A stretch of DNA of 12,214 nt from positions 1-12,214 of the forward strand of contig JAGQQZ010000707.1 in assembly GCA_020425915.1 (NCBI GenBank), given 5' to 3'. Each line of letters opens with the position of its first letter. Positions within the stretch are counted from its first letter, which is position 1. This document shows, in pieces, positions 1-7,153 of this stretch. Both the position numbers and the translations under genes were made by a program. The notes beneath the pieces are model-generated. The model made no database searches, was not told where the DNA came from, and saw only the letters and a program-made list of their open reading frames with translations. Source of the DNA: Planctomycetota bacterium. GTDB taxonomy: Bacteria > Planctomycetota > UBA1135 > UBA2386.

Positions 1-3000
1 CTCAGCGGCCGCGCGACGATTCCGATTCCGGAGTCGCGTCGTGCCGCGGATGGGGATGCAATCGTCGTGCGCGGTGCTCGACACCACAACCTGAAGGGAG
101 TCGACTTTCACGTTCCGCTCGGTTGCCTCGTGGCGGTGACCGGAGTGTCGGGTTCGGGGAAGTCGACGCTCGTCGACCATGTGTTGCAGCGCGCGCTGCG
201 GCGAGAACTGCACGGCGCGCTCGATCGACCCGGCGACCACGACCGCATCGAGGGGCTCGAGCACGTCGACAAGATCATCGAAATCTCCCAGTCGCCGATC
301 GGGCGGACGCCGCGCAGCAACCCCGCGACCTACACCGGGCTCTGGGATCACGTGCGCGACCTGTTCGCCAAACTGCCCGAGTCCCGCGTCCGGGAGTACA
401 AGAAGGGTCGCTTCTCGTTCAACGTGCGCGGTGGCCGGTGCGAGACGTGTGAGGGTGCGGGCGTGTCGACGCTCGAGATGCAGTTCCTCGCGCCCGTCGA
501 GATCGTCTGCGACGACTGCGGTGGCAAACGGTTCAACCCCGAGACGCTCGAGATCGAGTTCCGCGGCCAGAACGTCGCGCAGATCCTCGACCTGACGGTC
601 GACGAGGCCGCCGAACTCTTCGCCGCGCTGCCGAAAATTGCGCGGCCGCTCGAAACTCTGCGGGACGTGGGCCTCGGCTACGTCAAACTCGGCCAGCCGT
701 CGACCACCCTGTCGGGCGGCGAGGCCCAGCGCGTCAAGCTCGCGACCGAACTCCACCGGCCCGCGACCGGCCGTACGATCTACGTGTGTGACGAACCGAC
801 GACGGGTCTCCACACCGACGACGTGCGCAAGCTCCTGACCTGCCTGCAAAGGCTCGTCGACGCCGGCAACACCGTCGTCGTGATCGAACACAATCTCGAC
901 GTCATCAAGAGCGCCGACTGGATCGTCGACCTCGGTCCGGAGGGTGGGCCGGGGGGCGGCGAGATCGTGGCGACCGGTACCCCCGAGTCGGTGGCCGACG
1001 TCGCGCGGTCGTTCACGGGGCAGGCGCTCCGCCCGATCCTGCGACCGCGGAAGCGTGCCGCCGCGGCGAAGCGCGCGCGTGCACCGAAACGCGAGCCTGC
1101 GCCGACCAGGATCGAGGTGCGTGGGGCGCGCAAGAACAACCTGCGCTCGGTCGACGTGGACGTGCCGATCGATGCCTTCACCGTCGTCACCGGTGTCTCC
1201 GGTTCCGGCAAGACGAGTCTGGCGTTCGACACCCTGTTCAGCGAGGGCCAGCGCCGCTTCGTCGAGAGCCTCTCGACCTACGCGCGACGCTACCTCGGTC
1301 GGCTCGACAAGGCCCCGGTCGAGCGACTCGATGGCCTCGGTCCTTCGATCGCGATCGACCAGCGCGCATCGAGTCGCAGCCCGCGTTCGACGGTCGCGAC
1401 GGCCACCGAGATCCACGACTACCTGCGGCTGCTGTACGCCCGCGTCGGACGGCCACACTGTCCCGACCACGGCGGCGAACTCGTGCGTCACGCCCCGAGC
1501 CAGATCGCGAGCCAGCTCGCCCGCGAATGGTCGGATCAACGTGGTTACGTGCTCGCGCCGGTTGCGGTGCCGGAAGGCCTCGGCGAGCGGGCGAAGCAGA
1601 AGCGCGTCGAGTACGCCGAGGCGCTCCGTGCGGACTGGCGCGAGAACGGCTTCGTCCGCGCGCTCGTCGATGGCGCCGAACACCGGCTCGAGGAGCCGAT
1701 CCCGATTCCGCCGAAGGGCTGGCCGGAGCTCCTGCTCGTCGTCGATCGCGTGAGCTTCAAGCAGCGCGCGCGCCTCGTGGACAGCTCCGCACAGGCCGCC
1801 GAGCGGGGGCACGGTCGCGTCGTCGCGCGAACGACGAACGGCGACGAGCGCGTGTTCACGGTCGACAGATCCTGTCCCGAGTGCGGACATCGGGTCCCGG
1901 AGAACCCGCATCCCCGCTACTTCTCGTTCAACCACCACCAGGGGGCGTGCGAATCGTGCGCTGGACTCGGTCGGCTGCTGCGCTGCGATCCGGAGCGACT
2001 CGTCAATCACCCGGATCTGCCGACGTTCGGCGGGGCGATCCAGCATCGTGGCGCGGCGTTCACCTTCCTGACGAAGAAGACGGGTTGGTACGCGAAGATC
2101 GCCCAGGCGGTCGCCAAGCGGTACGGGTTCTCGCTCAGCGCACCGTTCCGTGACCTGTCGCCCGAGGCGCAGGCACTCCTGCTCCACGGCTGCGGCGACG
2201 AGCGGTTCGACGTCGTGTTCTCGCGCAAGCGAAAGACCTCGTCGCGTCGGTTCGAGAGCTCGGTGACCTGGAAGGGACTGGCGACGCAGATCGAGGAGTG
2301 GGCACACGGCGAGGGCGGAGGCGACGAGCAGCAGGACAGTCGCTATGCCGCGGTCATGCACGAAGCCGAGTGTGCCGCGTGCGGCGGTGAGAGACTCGCG
2401 CGCGCGCAGCGTCACGTCACGATCGGCGGCCTCAACCTCCCGGCGTTCACGCGGCAGACGGTCGACGAGGCGATCGGCTGGCTCGCGAAGTTGCGGCTGC
2501 GCAAGTCCGAACGCACCGTCGCGGACGAAGTGCTGCGCGAGATCGGCAACCGGCTCGGATTCCTGACGTCGGTGGGGCTCGGCTATCTGACGCTCGATCG
2601 GTCGGCCGCGACCTTGTCAGGCGGCGAGGCGCAGAGGATTCGGCTCGCGACCCAACTCGGCAATCGACTGGTCGGCGTGTTGTACGTGCTCGACGAGCCG
2701 ACGGTCGGGCTGCACCCACGTGATACCGCGCAGTTGCTGCGGACGCTGCAGGACCTGCGCGATCTCGGCAACACGGTCGTCGCCGTCGAGCACGACGAGG
2801 CGATGATCCGGGCTGCAGACCACGTCATCGACGTCGGGCCGGGCGCCGGCCATCGCGGCGGGCGCATCGTCGCTGCAGGCGCGCCGCGCGACGTCGCGCG
2901 CGCCGACACCCTGACCGGACGCTACCTGCGCGGCGATCTGCGGGTCGAGCCGCGGCCGACGACTCGCGAGCCGATCGGGAGGATGAGCGTCCGCGGCGCA

Positions 3001-3993
3001 GACGCGCACAACCTGCGCGGGATCGACGTCGAGTTCCCGCTCGGTGTGTTGACGACGGTGACCGGAGTGTCGGGGTCCGGCAAGTCGTCGCTCGTGTTCG
3101 ACTCGCTGCTGCCGCGACTACGGGACGACGAACTCGAGTTCGAGGGTGTCGACGAACTCGCGGCCGTCGTCGTCGATCAGAGCCCCATCGGCACGACGCC
3201 GTCGAGCAACCCGGCGACCTACACCGGGATCTTCACGCCGATCCGTGAGTTCTTCGCGCAGTTGCCGGCGAGCAAGGTGAAGGGCTTCAAGCCAGGTCGA
3301 TTCTCGTTCAACGTGGCCGGCGGTCGGTGCGACCACTGCGAAGGCAAGGGGCAGATCCGGGTCGAGATGCACTTCCTCGCCGACGTCTGGGTTACCTGCG
3401 AGATCTGCTCCGGGCGGCGCTTCAACGCCGAGACGCTGTCCGTGGAGTATCGGGGCAAGTCGATCAGCGACGTGCTCGAGCTCGAGGTCGTCGAGGCGCT
3501 CGAGCTGTTCGGCAACCACAAGCGATTGCGGCGCCCGTTGCAGTTGTTGTGTGACGTCGGACTCGGCTATCTGAAGTTGGGGCAATCGGCGAACACGTTG
3601 AGCGGCGGCGAGGCGCAGCGGATCAAGCTCGTCGCTCAACTCGCCAAGCGTCCGCGCGGCCACAACGTGTTCCTGCTCGACGAACCGACCACGGGACTGC
3701 ACATGGACGACGTGGCGAAGCTCCTGGTCGTGCTGCAACGACTCGTGGATCGAGGCGACACGGTCGTCGTCATCGAGCATCATCTGGACGTCATCAAGTG
3801 TGCGGACTGGGTCATCGAGCTCGGTCCGGAGGCCGGGGCCGGCGGCGGGGACGTCATCGCGACCGGGACGCCGACGCAAGTGTCGCGCACGCGCGGCAGT
3901 CACACCGCTCCGTTCCTACGCGAGGCGCTCTCGGTGGCCGCGGCCGGAACGAAGCCGCGTCGCGAACGGCGCGCACGGGGCGAGGCCGGCTGA
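1..3993 (+). CDS. uvrA: Tandem-duplicated excinuclease ABC subunit UvrA (5' end outside window)
   Basis: This is the DNA-damage sensor ATPase of nucleotide excision repair, which works with UvrB in the cytoplasm. The frame is open from base 1 with no stop, so the GTG at 67 is internal and the true start lies upstream. The 1330 visible residues exceed a normal UvrA (about 940). They hold the second nucleotide-binding half of copy 1 (about nt 55-1035), an Arg/Lys/Ala/Pro-rich linker (about 1036-1107) and a whole second copy (about 1108-3930). Three Walker A motifs GVSGSGK(S/T) sit at nt 142, 1192 and 3064. Each has a matching LSGGEAQR signature, a DEPT Walker B and an EH switch histidine. Zinc CX2C pairs are present in all halves (for example CETCEG...CDDCGG, CPECG...CESCAG, CDHCEG...CEICSG). 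QSPIGRTPRSNP of copy 1 reads QSPIGTTPSSNP in the last half. All visible ATPase sites look intact. The stop is 2 nt before the next gene, suggesting cotranscription. Confidence 0.96.
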   Translation, partial: LSGRATIPIPESRRAADGDAIVVRGARHHNLKGVDFHVPLGCLVAVTGVSGSGKSTLVDHVLQRALRRELHGALDRPGDHDRIEGLEHVDKIIEISQSPIGRTPRSNPATYTGLWDHVRDLFAKLPESRVREYKKGRFSFNVRGGRCETCEGAGVSTLEMQFLAPVEIVCDDCGGKRFNPETLEIEFRGQNVAQILDLTVDEAAELFAALPKIARPLETLRDVGLGYVKLGQPSTTLSGGEAQRVKLATELHRPATGRTIYVCDEPTTGLHTDDVRKLLTCLQRLVDAGNTVVVIEHNLDVIKSADWIVDLGPEGGPGGGEIVATGTPESVADVARSFTGQALRPILRPRKRAAAAKRARAPKREPAPTRIEVRGARKNNLRSVDVDVPIDAFTVVTGVSGSGKTSLAFDTLFSEGQRRFVESLSTYARRYLGRLDKAPVERLDGLGPSIAIDQRASSRSPRSTVATATEIHDYLRLLYARVGRPHCPDHGGELVRHAPSQIASQLAREWSDQRGYVLAPVAVPEGLGERAKQKRVEYAEALRADWRENGFVRALVDGAEHRLEEPIPIPPKGWPELLLVVDRVSFKQRARLVDSSAQAAERGHGRVVARTTNGDERVFTVDRSCPECGHRVPENPHPRYFSFNHHQGACESCAGLGRLLRCDPERLVNHPDLPTFGGAIQHRGAAFTFLTKKTGWYAKIAQAVAKRYGFSLSAPFRDLSPEAQALLLHGCGDERFDVVFSRKRKTSSRRFESSVTWKGLATQIEEWAHGEGGGDEQQDSRYAAVMHEAECAACGGERLARAQRHVTIGGLNLPAFTRQTVDEAIGWLAKLRLRKSERTVADEVLREIGNRLGFLTSVGLGYLTLDRSAATLSGGEAQRIRLATQLGNRLVGVLYVLDEPTVGLHPRDTAQLLRTLQDLRDLGNTVVAVEHDEAMIRAADHVIDVGPGAGHRGGRIVAAGAPRDVARADTLTGRYLRGDLRVEPRPTTREPIGRMSVRGADAHNLRGIDVEFPLGVLTTVTGVSGSGKSSLVFDSLLPRLRDDELEFEGVDELAAVVVDQSPIGTTPSSNPATYTGIFTPIREFFAQLPASKVKGFKPGRFSFNVAGGRCDHCEGKGQIRVEMHFLADVWVTCEICSGRRFNAETLSVEYRGKSISDVLELEVVEALELFGNHKRLRRPLQLLCDVGLGYLKLGQSANTLSGGEAQRIKLVAQLAKRPRGHNVFLLDEPTTGLHMDDVAKLLVVLQRLVDRGDTVVVIEHHLDVIKCADWVIELGPEAGAGGGDVIATGTPTQVSRTRGSHTAPFLREALSVAAAGTKPRRERRARGEAG

Positions 3994-3995
3994 GG

Positions 3996-4637
3996 ATGTA
4001 CGACATCAACACCCCGAAGCTACCCGACGCCATGCGCGTCCTGGCCGTCAGCGACGGTCGCGGCGACGTGGACCGGATCGAGGCCGTCGTCGAGCGAGCG
4101 ATCGATGGCGGCGTGCGCGCGTTCCAACTTCGCGAACCTTCGCTGACGGCGCTCGCGCTGGCGCGGCTGTGCGAGCGCCTGCGTCCTTCGATCGCGGCGG
4201 CGAGCGGAATACTGCTGGTGAACGACCGCGCCGATCTGGCCTTCGCGGGAATCGCAGACGGCGTGCATCTCGGTCGGCGTTCCCTGCCTCCTGCGATCGT
4301 GCGAGAACGACTGCGTCGGCCCGCGCTGGTCGGGTTCTCCGCGCACGATGCGGAGGAGTTGGGCCGCGCCGGAGCTGCAGGATGTGACTACGCCACCTTG
4401 TCCCCGGTCTACGCAACGAGCTGCAAGCCTGGCGCTGACGTTCTCGGACCGGTGTTCGCGAGCGAACTCACGGTCCGCGCGCGCCTGCCCGTGCTCTGGC
4501 TCGGAGGCATCGCGCCGGGGCGGCTCGAAGACGTGCGCGCATCCGCGGCGTTCGGCGTCGCCGTGCGCAGCGCGCTGTTCGAAGCCGACGACGTCGAGGG
4601 TGTCGCGCGTCGATTGACGGCTCTCGTGCGCTGCTGA
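3996..4637 (+). CDS. ThiE/TenI-family TIM-barrel protein (thiamine phosphate synthase-like)
   Basis: 213 aa, the usual size for the family. ThiE joins HMP-diphosphate and thiazole phosphate to make thiamine phosphate; its relative TenI is a thiazole tautomerase. Visible landmarks are QLRE (44-47), VNDRADLAF (75-83), ADGVHLG (87-93), GFSAHDAEE (113-121), DYATLSPVYATSCKPG (131-146) and LGGI (169-172). Two positions differ from classical ThiE. The Lys normally following QxRE is Pro48, and the acidic HxGQxD stretch reads HLGRRSL. The VYATSCKPG phrase resembles TenI (VFETDCKKG) as much as ThiE. A TenI-like or diverged role is therefore possible, and I give no symbol. I chose ATG 3996 because GAGG at 3982-3985 lies 10 nt upstream and it starts 2 nt after the uvrA stop; ATG 4032 is the alternative. 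Proximity to thiL two genes downstream supports a thiamine link. Confidence 0.85.
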   Translation: MYDINTPKLPDAMRVLAVSDGRGDVDRIEAVVERAIDGGVRAFQLREPSLTALALARLCERLRPSIAAASGILLVNDRADLAFAGIADGVHLGRRSLPPAIVRERLRRPALVGFSAHDAEELGRAGAAGCDYATLSPVYATSCKPGADVLGPVFASELTVRARLPVLWLGGIAPGRLEDVRASAAFGVAVRSALFEADDVEGVARRLTALVRC

Positions 4638-4642
4638 CACCG

Positions 4643-4648
4643 TATGAT
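4643..4648 (+). promoter_or_regulatory. Possible -10 box of a near-leaderless start
   Basis: TATGAT differs from the TATAAT consensus at one position, and its first base lies 15 nt before the GTG start of the next gene. A transcript starting about 7 nt after the box would have almost no 5' leader. No convincing -35 is seen. A similar TATGCT box lies 16 nt before the TolC-like start at 8669, which is the main support for reading either one as a promoter. Confidence 0.35.
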
Positions 4649-4657
4649 TCGCGCCTC

Positions 4658-5038
4658 GTGAGTGTCGATCCGAAGCGACTGAGGCCGTGGATCCGACGCG
4701 CGATCCTCGTCGCGGTCGTGGTCATGGCCGTGCTGCTGTACCGCAACTACGGCTGGCTCCGCGTCCCCGCCGGCATGGACACGATGCCGGCCGACTGCCC
4801 GGCGGGAGCGCTCTGCATCATCGCGAAACAGCCATCGGCCGTGCAGCCGGGTTCGATCGTGTTCGTCGATCTGGCGACCGGGGGGACCGTCGTGACGCGG
4901 GTGCAGCGCGTGGTCGGCGACGACATCGTCGTCTCGAACGACAACCGGAATTCGCGTTTCGCGTTCGACGACGGTGGCGCGGTCGTGTCGATCGACCAGG
5001 TGCGCGCGCTCGTGATCACCGTGCTGACCGACGATTGA
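4658..5038 (+). CDS. Membrane-anchored S24/S26 peptidase-like protein, probably inactive
   Basis: 126 aa with a short basic N-terminus (KRLRPWIRR), one membrane segment at about residues 13-28, and a small beta-rich domain outside. The domain follows the signal-peptidase/LexA layout. GMDTMPADCPAG (39-50) sits where the SMxP box is expected, PGSIVFVDL (64-72) matches the 'GDIVVF' strand, RVQRVVGDDIVVSNDN (81-96) matches the 'VKRVvG.pGD' box, and VRALVI (115-120) matches the last strand. The catalytic Ser before Met-Pro is Asp/Thr and the Lys of the KR box appears to be Gln83, so peptidase activity is doubtful. The start GTG 4658 gives the clean basic-then-hydrophobic N-terminus; there is no Shine-Dalgarno sequence, but a -10-like TATGAT lies just upstream. 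The stop is 5 nt before thiL. Fold assignment is inference from motif order; real cellular role unknown. Confidence 0.75.
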   Translation: MSVDPKRLRPWIRRAILVAVVVMAVLLYRNYGWLRVPAGMDTMPADCPAGALCIIAKQPSAVQPGSIVFVDLATGGTVVTRVQRVVGDDIVVSNDNRNSRFAFDDGGAVVSIDQVRALVITVLTDD

Positions 5039-5043
5039 TCGAG

Positions 5044-5952
5044 ATGGTCGACGAACGGACCTTCACGCGCGGTCTAGCGGCGTTCTTCGCTGGCGTGCGC
5101 GACGTGCCCGTCGGCATCGGCGACGACGCAGCCGTGCTCGACTTCGATGGGGCTCGGGTCACGGTGACCTGTGACCCGGTCGTCGCTGGCGTGCACTTCG
5201 AGCCGACCGCCGACCCGGTCGCGATCGGGCGGAAGGCGATCCTGCGCAACGTCTCGGACTTGGCGGCGATGGGGGCCGAGCCCGCGTACGCCCTGGTGTC
5301 GGTGCTGTTGCCGCGCGATGCGGCGCACGTGCGGGACGGGGTCTTCGAAGGCTTGCGAAGCGCGGCCGTCGAATGCGGCGTCCAGGTCGTGGGCGGTGAC
5401 ATCGGCACGACGCCGGGTCCGTTGACGATCACCTGTACGCTGATCGGTCGCTCGACGGAGCGCGTGCTACGTCGTGATGGCGGGGAGGTCGGGGATCGGA
5501 TCCACGTGACCGGTCCGCTCGGCGGAGCGCTACTCGGTCGCCACTTGGAACCTCGACCGCGAGTCGCCGAAGGACTCTGGCTGGTCGAGCGATCGGAGGT
5601 TCGGGCCGCGATCGACGTCAGCGACGGCCTGACCCTCGATCTCGCGACGCTGTTGATCGCTTCGGGGTTGCCCGGAGCGGAGCTCGACGAAATCGCGATT
5701 CCGGTGCACGACGATGCGGTCCGTGCGGCGTCGTCCGACGGCTCGACCGCACTCGAGCACGCGCTGGCCGATGGCGAGGACTACGAGTTGCTGTTCCTGG
5801 TCCGCGGTGATTCGCTGCCGGCCGACGGCCCGCTCGCGCCCTGCGCGCGACGACCGATCGGTCGGACGATCGATCGAGAGGGGATCTGGTTGCGCGCGGT
5901 GGACGGCTCGGCGCGAAGGCTCGAGGTCGGAGGGTACCAACATGGGATCTGA
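5044..5952 (+). CDS. thiL: Thiamine-monophosphate kinase ThiL
   Basis: 302 aa, close to the usual 310-330. ThiL uses ATP to phosphorylate thiamine monophosphate to thiamine diphosphate, the final cofactor-forming step, in the cytoplasm. All landmark motifs are in order: GIGDDAAVL (24-32), DPVVAGVHF (44-52, metal and substrate loop), NVSDLAAMGA (69-78), VGGD (116-119), GDRIHVTGPLG (150-160), IDVSDGLTLDL (190-200) and GEDYELLF (244-251). The C-terminal GGYQHGI parallels the GYDHF ending of the E. coli enzyme. The start ATG 5044 lies 5 nt after the preceding stop; the frame is open further upstream, but that part only shadows the previous gene and matches nothing in ThiL. The 3' end overlaps tsaE by 11 nt. 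Confidence 0.95.
   Translation: MVDERTFTRGLAAFFAGVRDVPVGIGDDAAVLDFDGARVTVTCDPVVAGVHFEPTADPVAIGRKAILRNVSDLAAMGAEPAYALVSVLLPRDAAHVRDGVFEGLRSAAVECGVQVVGGDIGTTPGPLTITCTLIGRSTERVLRRDGGEVGDRIHVTGPLGGALLGRHLEPRPRVAEGLWLVERSEVRAAIDVSDGLTLDLATLLIASGLPGAELDEIAIPVHDDAVRAASSDGSTALEHALADGEDYELLFLVRGDSLPADGPLAPCARRPIGRTIDREGIWLRAVDGSARRLEVGGYQHGI
5929..5934 (+). promoter_or_regulatory. Ribosome binding site of tsaE
   Basis: GGAGGG sits 7 nt before ATG 5942, inside the end of thiL. It fixes the tsaE start and the 11-nt gene overlap, pointing to coupled translation. Confidence 0.7.
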
Positions 5953-6424
5953 GTTCCGGATCGAGTGCGGACTACCGGACGCGGACGCGACGCATGCGCT
6001 CGGGCGCGCCATCGGCGCGCGTCTGGAGTCTGGGGATGGCGTGGCCCTGGTCGGAGATCTGGGTGCCGGCAAGACGACGTTGACCCGTGGGATCGCCGAG
6101 GGGCTCGGGATCGACGATCCCGGCGCGGTGACGAGCCCGACCTACCTCGTCGTGGTGGAGCACCGAGGACCCGTCCCGCTCGTGCACGTCGATGCCTATC
6201 TGCCAGAGAAGACGCGTGGGTTCCTCCTGGACGGCGGCGTCGACTACCTCGGCGAACTCGGTGGTGTCGTCGTCGTCGAGTGGGCGGACCGAATCGCGGA
6301 TCTGATGCCGGAGGACACGCTGCGGGTCGTGCTGGCGCCGAGCCCCGAGGGCGGTCGTGTCGCGCAATTATGCGGAGGAGCGAAATTCGAGTGGGTCCCG
6401 GACCTCGCACGAACCCTAGAATGA
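5942..6424 (+). CDS. tsaE: tRNA t6A biosynthesis ATPase TsaE (YjeE family)
   Basis: 160 aa, the normal family size. TsaE is the small P-loop ATPase that works with TsaB and TsaD to place threonylcarbamoyl on A37 of ANN-decoding tRNAs. Visible motifs are Walker A GDLGAGKT (38-45), SPTY (65-68), HVDAYL (82-87, in place of the common HxDxYR) and EWADR (113-117). The C-terminal beta strand region (DTLRVVLAPS) is present, so the protein looks complete. The start is supported by a good Shine-Dalgarno sequence and overlaps the thiL end. tsaB and tsaD are not in the window. A perfect inverted repeat begins at the stop codon, suggesting this gene ends the upstream operon. Confidence 0.94.
   Translation: MGSEFRIECGLPDADATHALGRAIGARLESGDGVALVGDLGAGKTTLTRGIAEGLGIDDPGAVTSPTYLVVVEHRGPVPLVHVDAYLPEKTRGFLLDGGVDYLGELGGVVVVEWADRIADLMPEDTLRVVLAPSPEGGRVAQLCGGAKFEWVPDLARTLE
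6417..6422 (+). promoter_or_regulatory. Possible -10 box upstream of the sigma factor gene
   Basis: TAGAAT matches TATAAT at five of six positions, in an otherwise GC-rich stretch about 80 nt before the sigma factor start. No -35 of standard form is visible at 16-18 nt upstream, and it overlaps the end of tsaE, so this is weak. Confidence 0.25.
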
Positions 6425-6448
6425 GCCGGAAAGCGCCGATTTCCGGCT
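6424..6448 (+). terminator. Perfect 9-bp hairpin after tsaE
   Basis: AGCCGGAAA (6424-6432) and TTTCCGGCT (6440-6448) are exact reverse complements around a 7-nt loop. The repeat starts on the last base of the tsaE stop and lies in the 78-nt gap before the sigma factor gene. There is no T-tract after it, so it is not a classical intrinsic terminator. It may stabilise the transcript end, act with Rho, or be an operator for the next gene. Confidence 0.5.
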
Positions 6449-6502
6449 GAACCCCGTGGCGCTCGGAGGCGTTGGCCCCCGCAGTCCCTCAGAAGCCGAT
6501 CG

Positions 6503-7153
6503 ATGACCGACGATTCGTCCCGTGAACACTCCGCAGCCGACCTCCTGTCGAGGTTTCGCGACGGCGACACTGCGGCGTTCGAGGAACTGGTCGAGGAGTT
6601 CGAGGCGCGACTCGTGCAGTTCTTCTACCGGCTGTGTTGGGATCGCGGCCGCGCCGAGGATCTGACCCAGAACCTGTTCCTCAAGCTGCTCCGCACATCG
6701 AGTCGGTACCGCCCCGAGGGCAAGCTCGCGACGTTCATCTTCCGGGTCGCGACCAACCTCTGGATCGATCAGTATCGCGCCGACCGCCCGCGTCGACGGT
6801 TGTTCTCGCTCGATCAGGCACTGCTCGGTGGGGAGGAGCCGCTCCAGGGTGGTCGGGCGCCGATGCCGCACGAGGTCGTCGAACTGGACGAGGAGAAGCA
6901 GCGGCTTCGCGCGGCGCTCGAGAAGTTGACCGAACCTCACCGACTGGTCTTCGAGCTGGCCGTCTACCAGGAGCTCCCCTACGCCGAGATCGGCCGCATC
7001 CTGTCGATTCCCGTCGGCACCGTGAAGTCGCGAATGCACAACTCGGTGCGCGCCCTCAAGAAACTGCTGAACGACGAGTCGGAGGGCGACCGACAAGACC
7101 GTGGGGCGGAGGCTGCGGAGCCTCGGTCCTTTCGATCCCGGGGAGTGAGCTGA
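6503..7153 (+). CDS. ECF-type RNA polymerase sigma factor
   Basis: 216 aa, typical of sigma-70 family members with only regions 2 and 4. Region 2 covers about residues 24-95: AFEELVEEFEARL leads to the DLTQNLFLKLL core-binding helix (53-63) and then the -10 recognition part TFIFRVATNLWIDQYR. Region 4 covers about 136-189, with helix-turn-helix LPYAEIGRILSIPVGTVKSR (158-177) that would read a -35 element. A spacer of about 40 residues and a polar C-terminal tail (190-216) flank region 4. The Shine-Dalgarno sequence before ATG 6503 is weak. The stop overlaps the next start as TGATG, the arrangement expected for a sigma/anti-sigma pair. The exact ECF group and its target promoters cannot be told from the sequence alone. 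Confidence 0.93.
   Translation: MTDDSSREHSAADLLSRFRDGDTAAFEELVEEFEARLVQFFYRLCWDRGRAEDLTQNLFLKLLRTSSRYRPEGKLATFIFRVATNLWIDQYRADRPRRRLFSLDQALLGGEEPLQGGRAPMPHEVVELDEEKQRLRAALEKLTEPHRLVFELAVYQELPYAEIGRILSIPVGTVKSRMHNSVRALKKLLNDESEGDRQDRGAEAAEPRSFRSRGVS
7140..7145 (+). promoter_or_regulatory. Ribosome binding site of the putative anti-sigma gene
   Basis: GGGGAG lies 7 nt before ATG 7153, within the end of the sigma gene. It supports that start over the much longer open frame reaching back to 6634, which only shadows the sigma gene. Confidence 0.6.

Noticed and set aside
3118..3903. Minus-strand open frame (261 codons) inside uvrA
   Set aside because: A shadow of the highly conserved last UvrA half.
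4614..4648. TTGACG (4614-4619) as a -35 for the TATGAT box
   Set aside because: The spacer would be 23 nt, too long for a standard sigma-70 promoter.
4687..5043. N-terminal extension of thiL by 119 codons
   Set aside because: It reads out of frame through the S26-like gene and has no counterpart in ThiL proteins; ATG 5044 fits the family length.
6634..7152. N-terminal extension of the anti-sigma candidate by 173 codons
   Set aside because: It overlaps the sigma gene out of frame and is low-complexity; ATG 7153 has a Shine-Dalgarno sequence and a TGATG junction.
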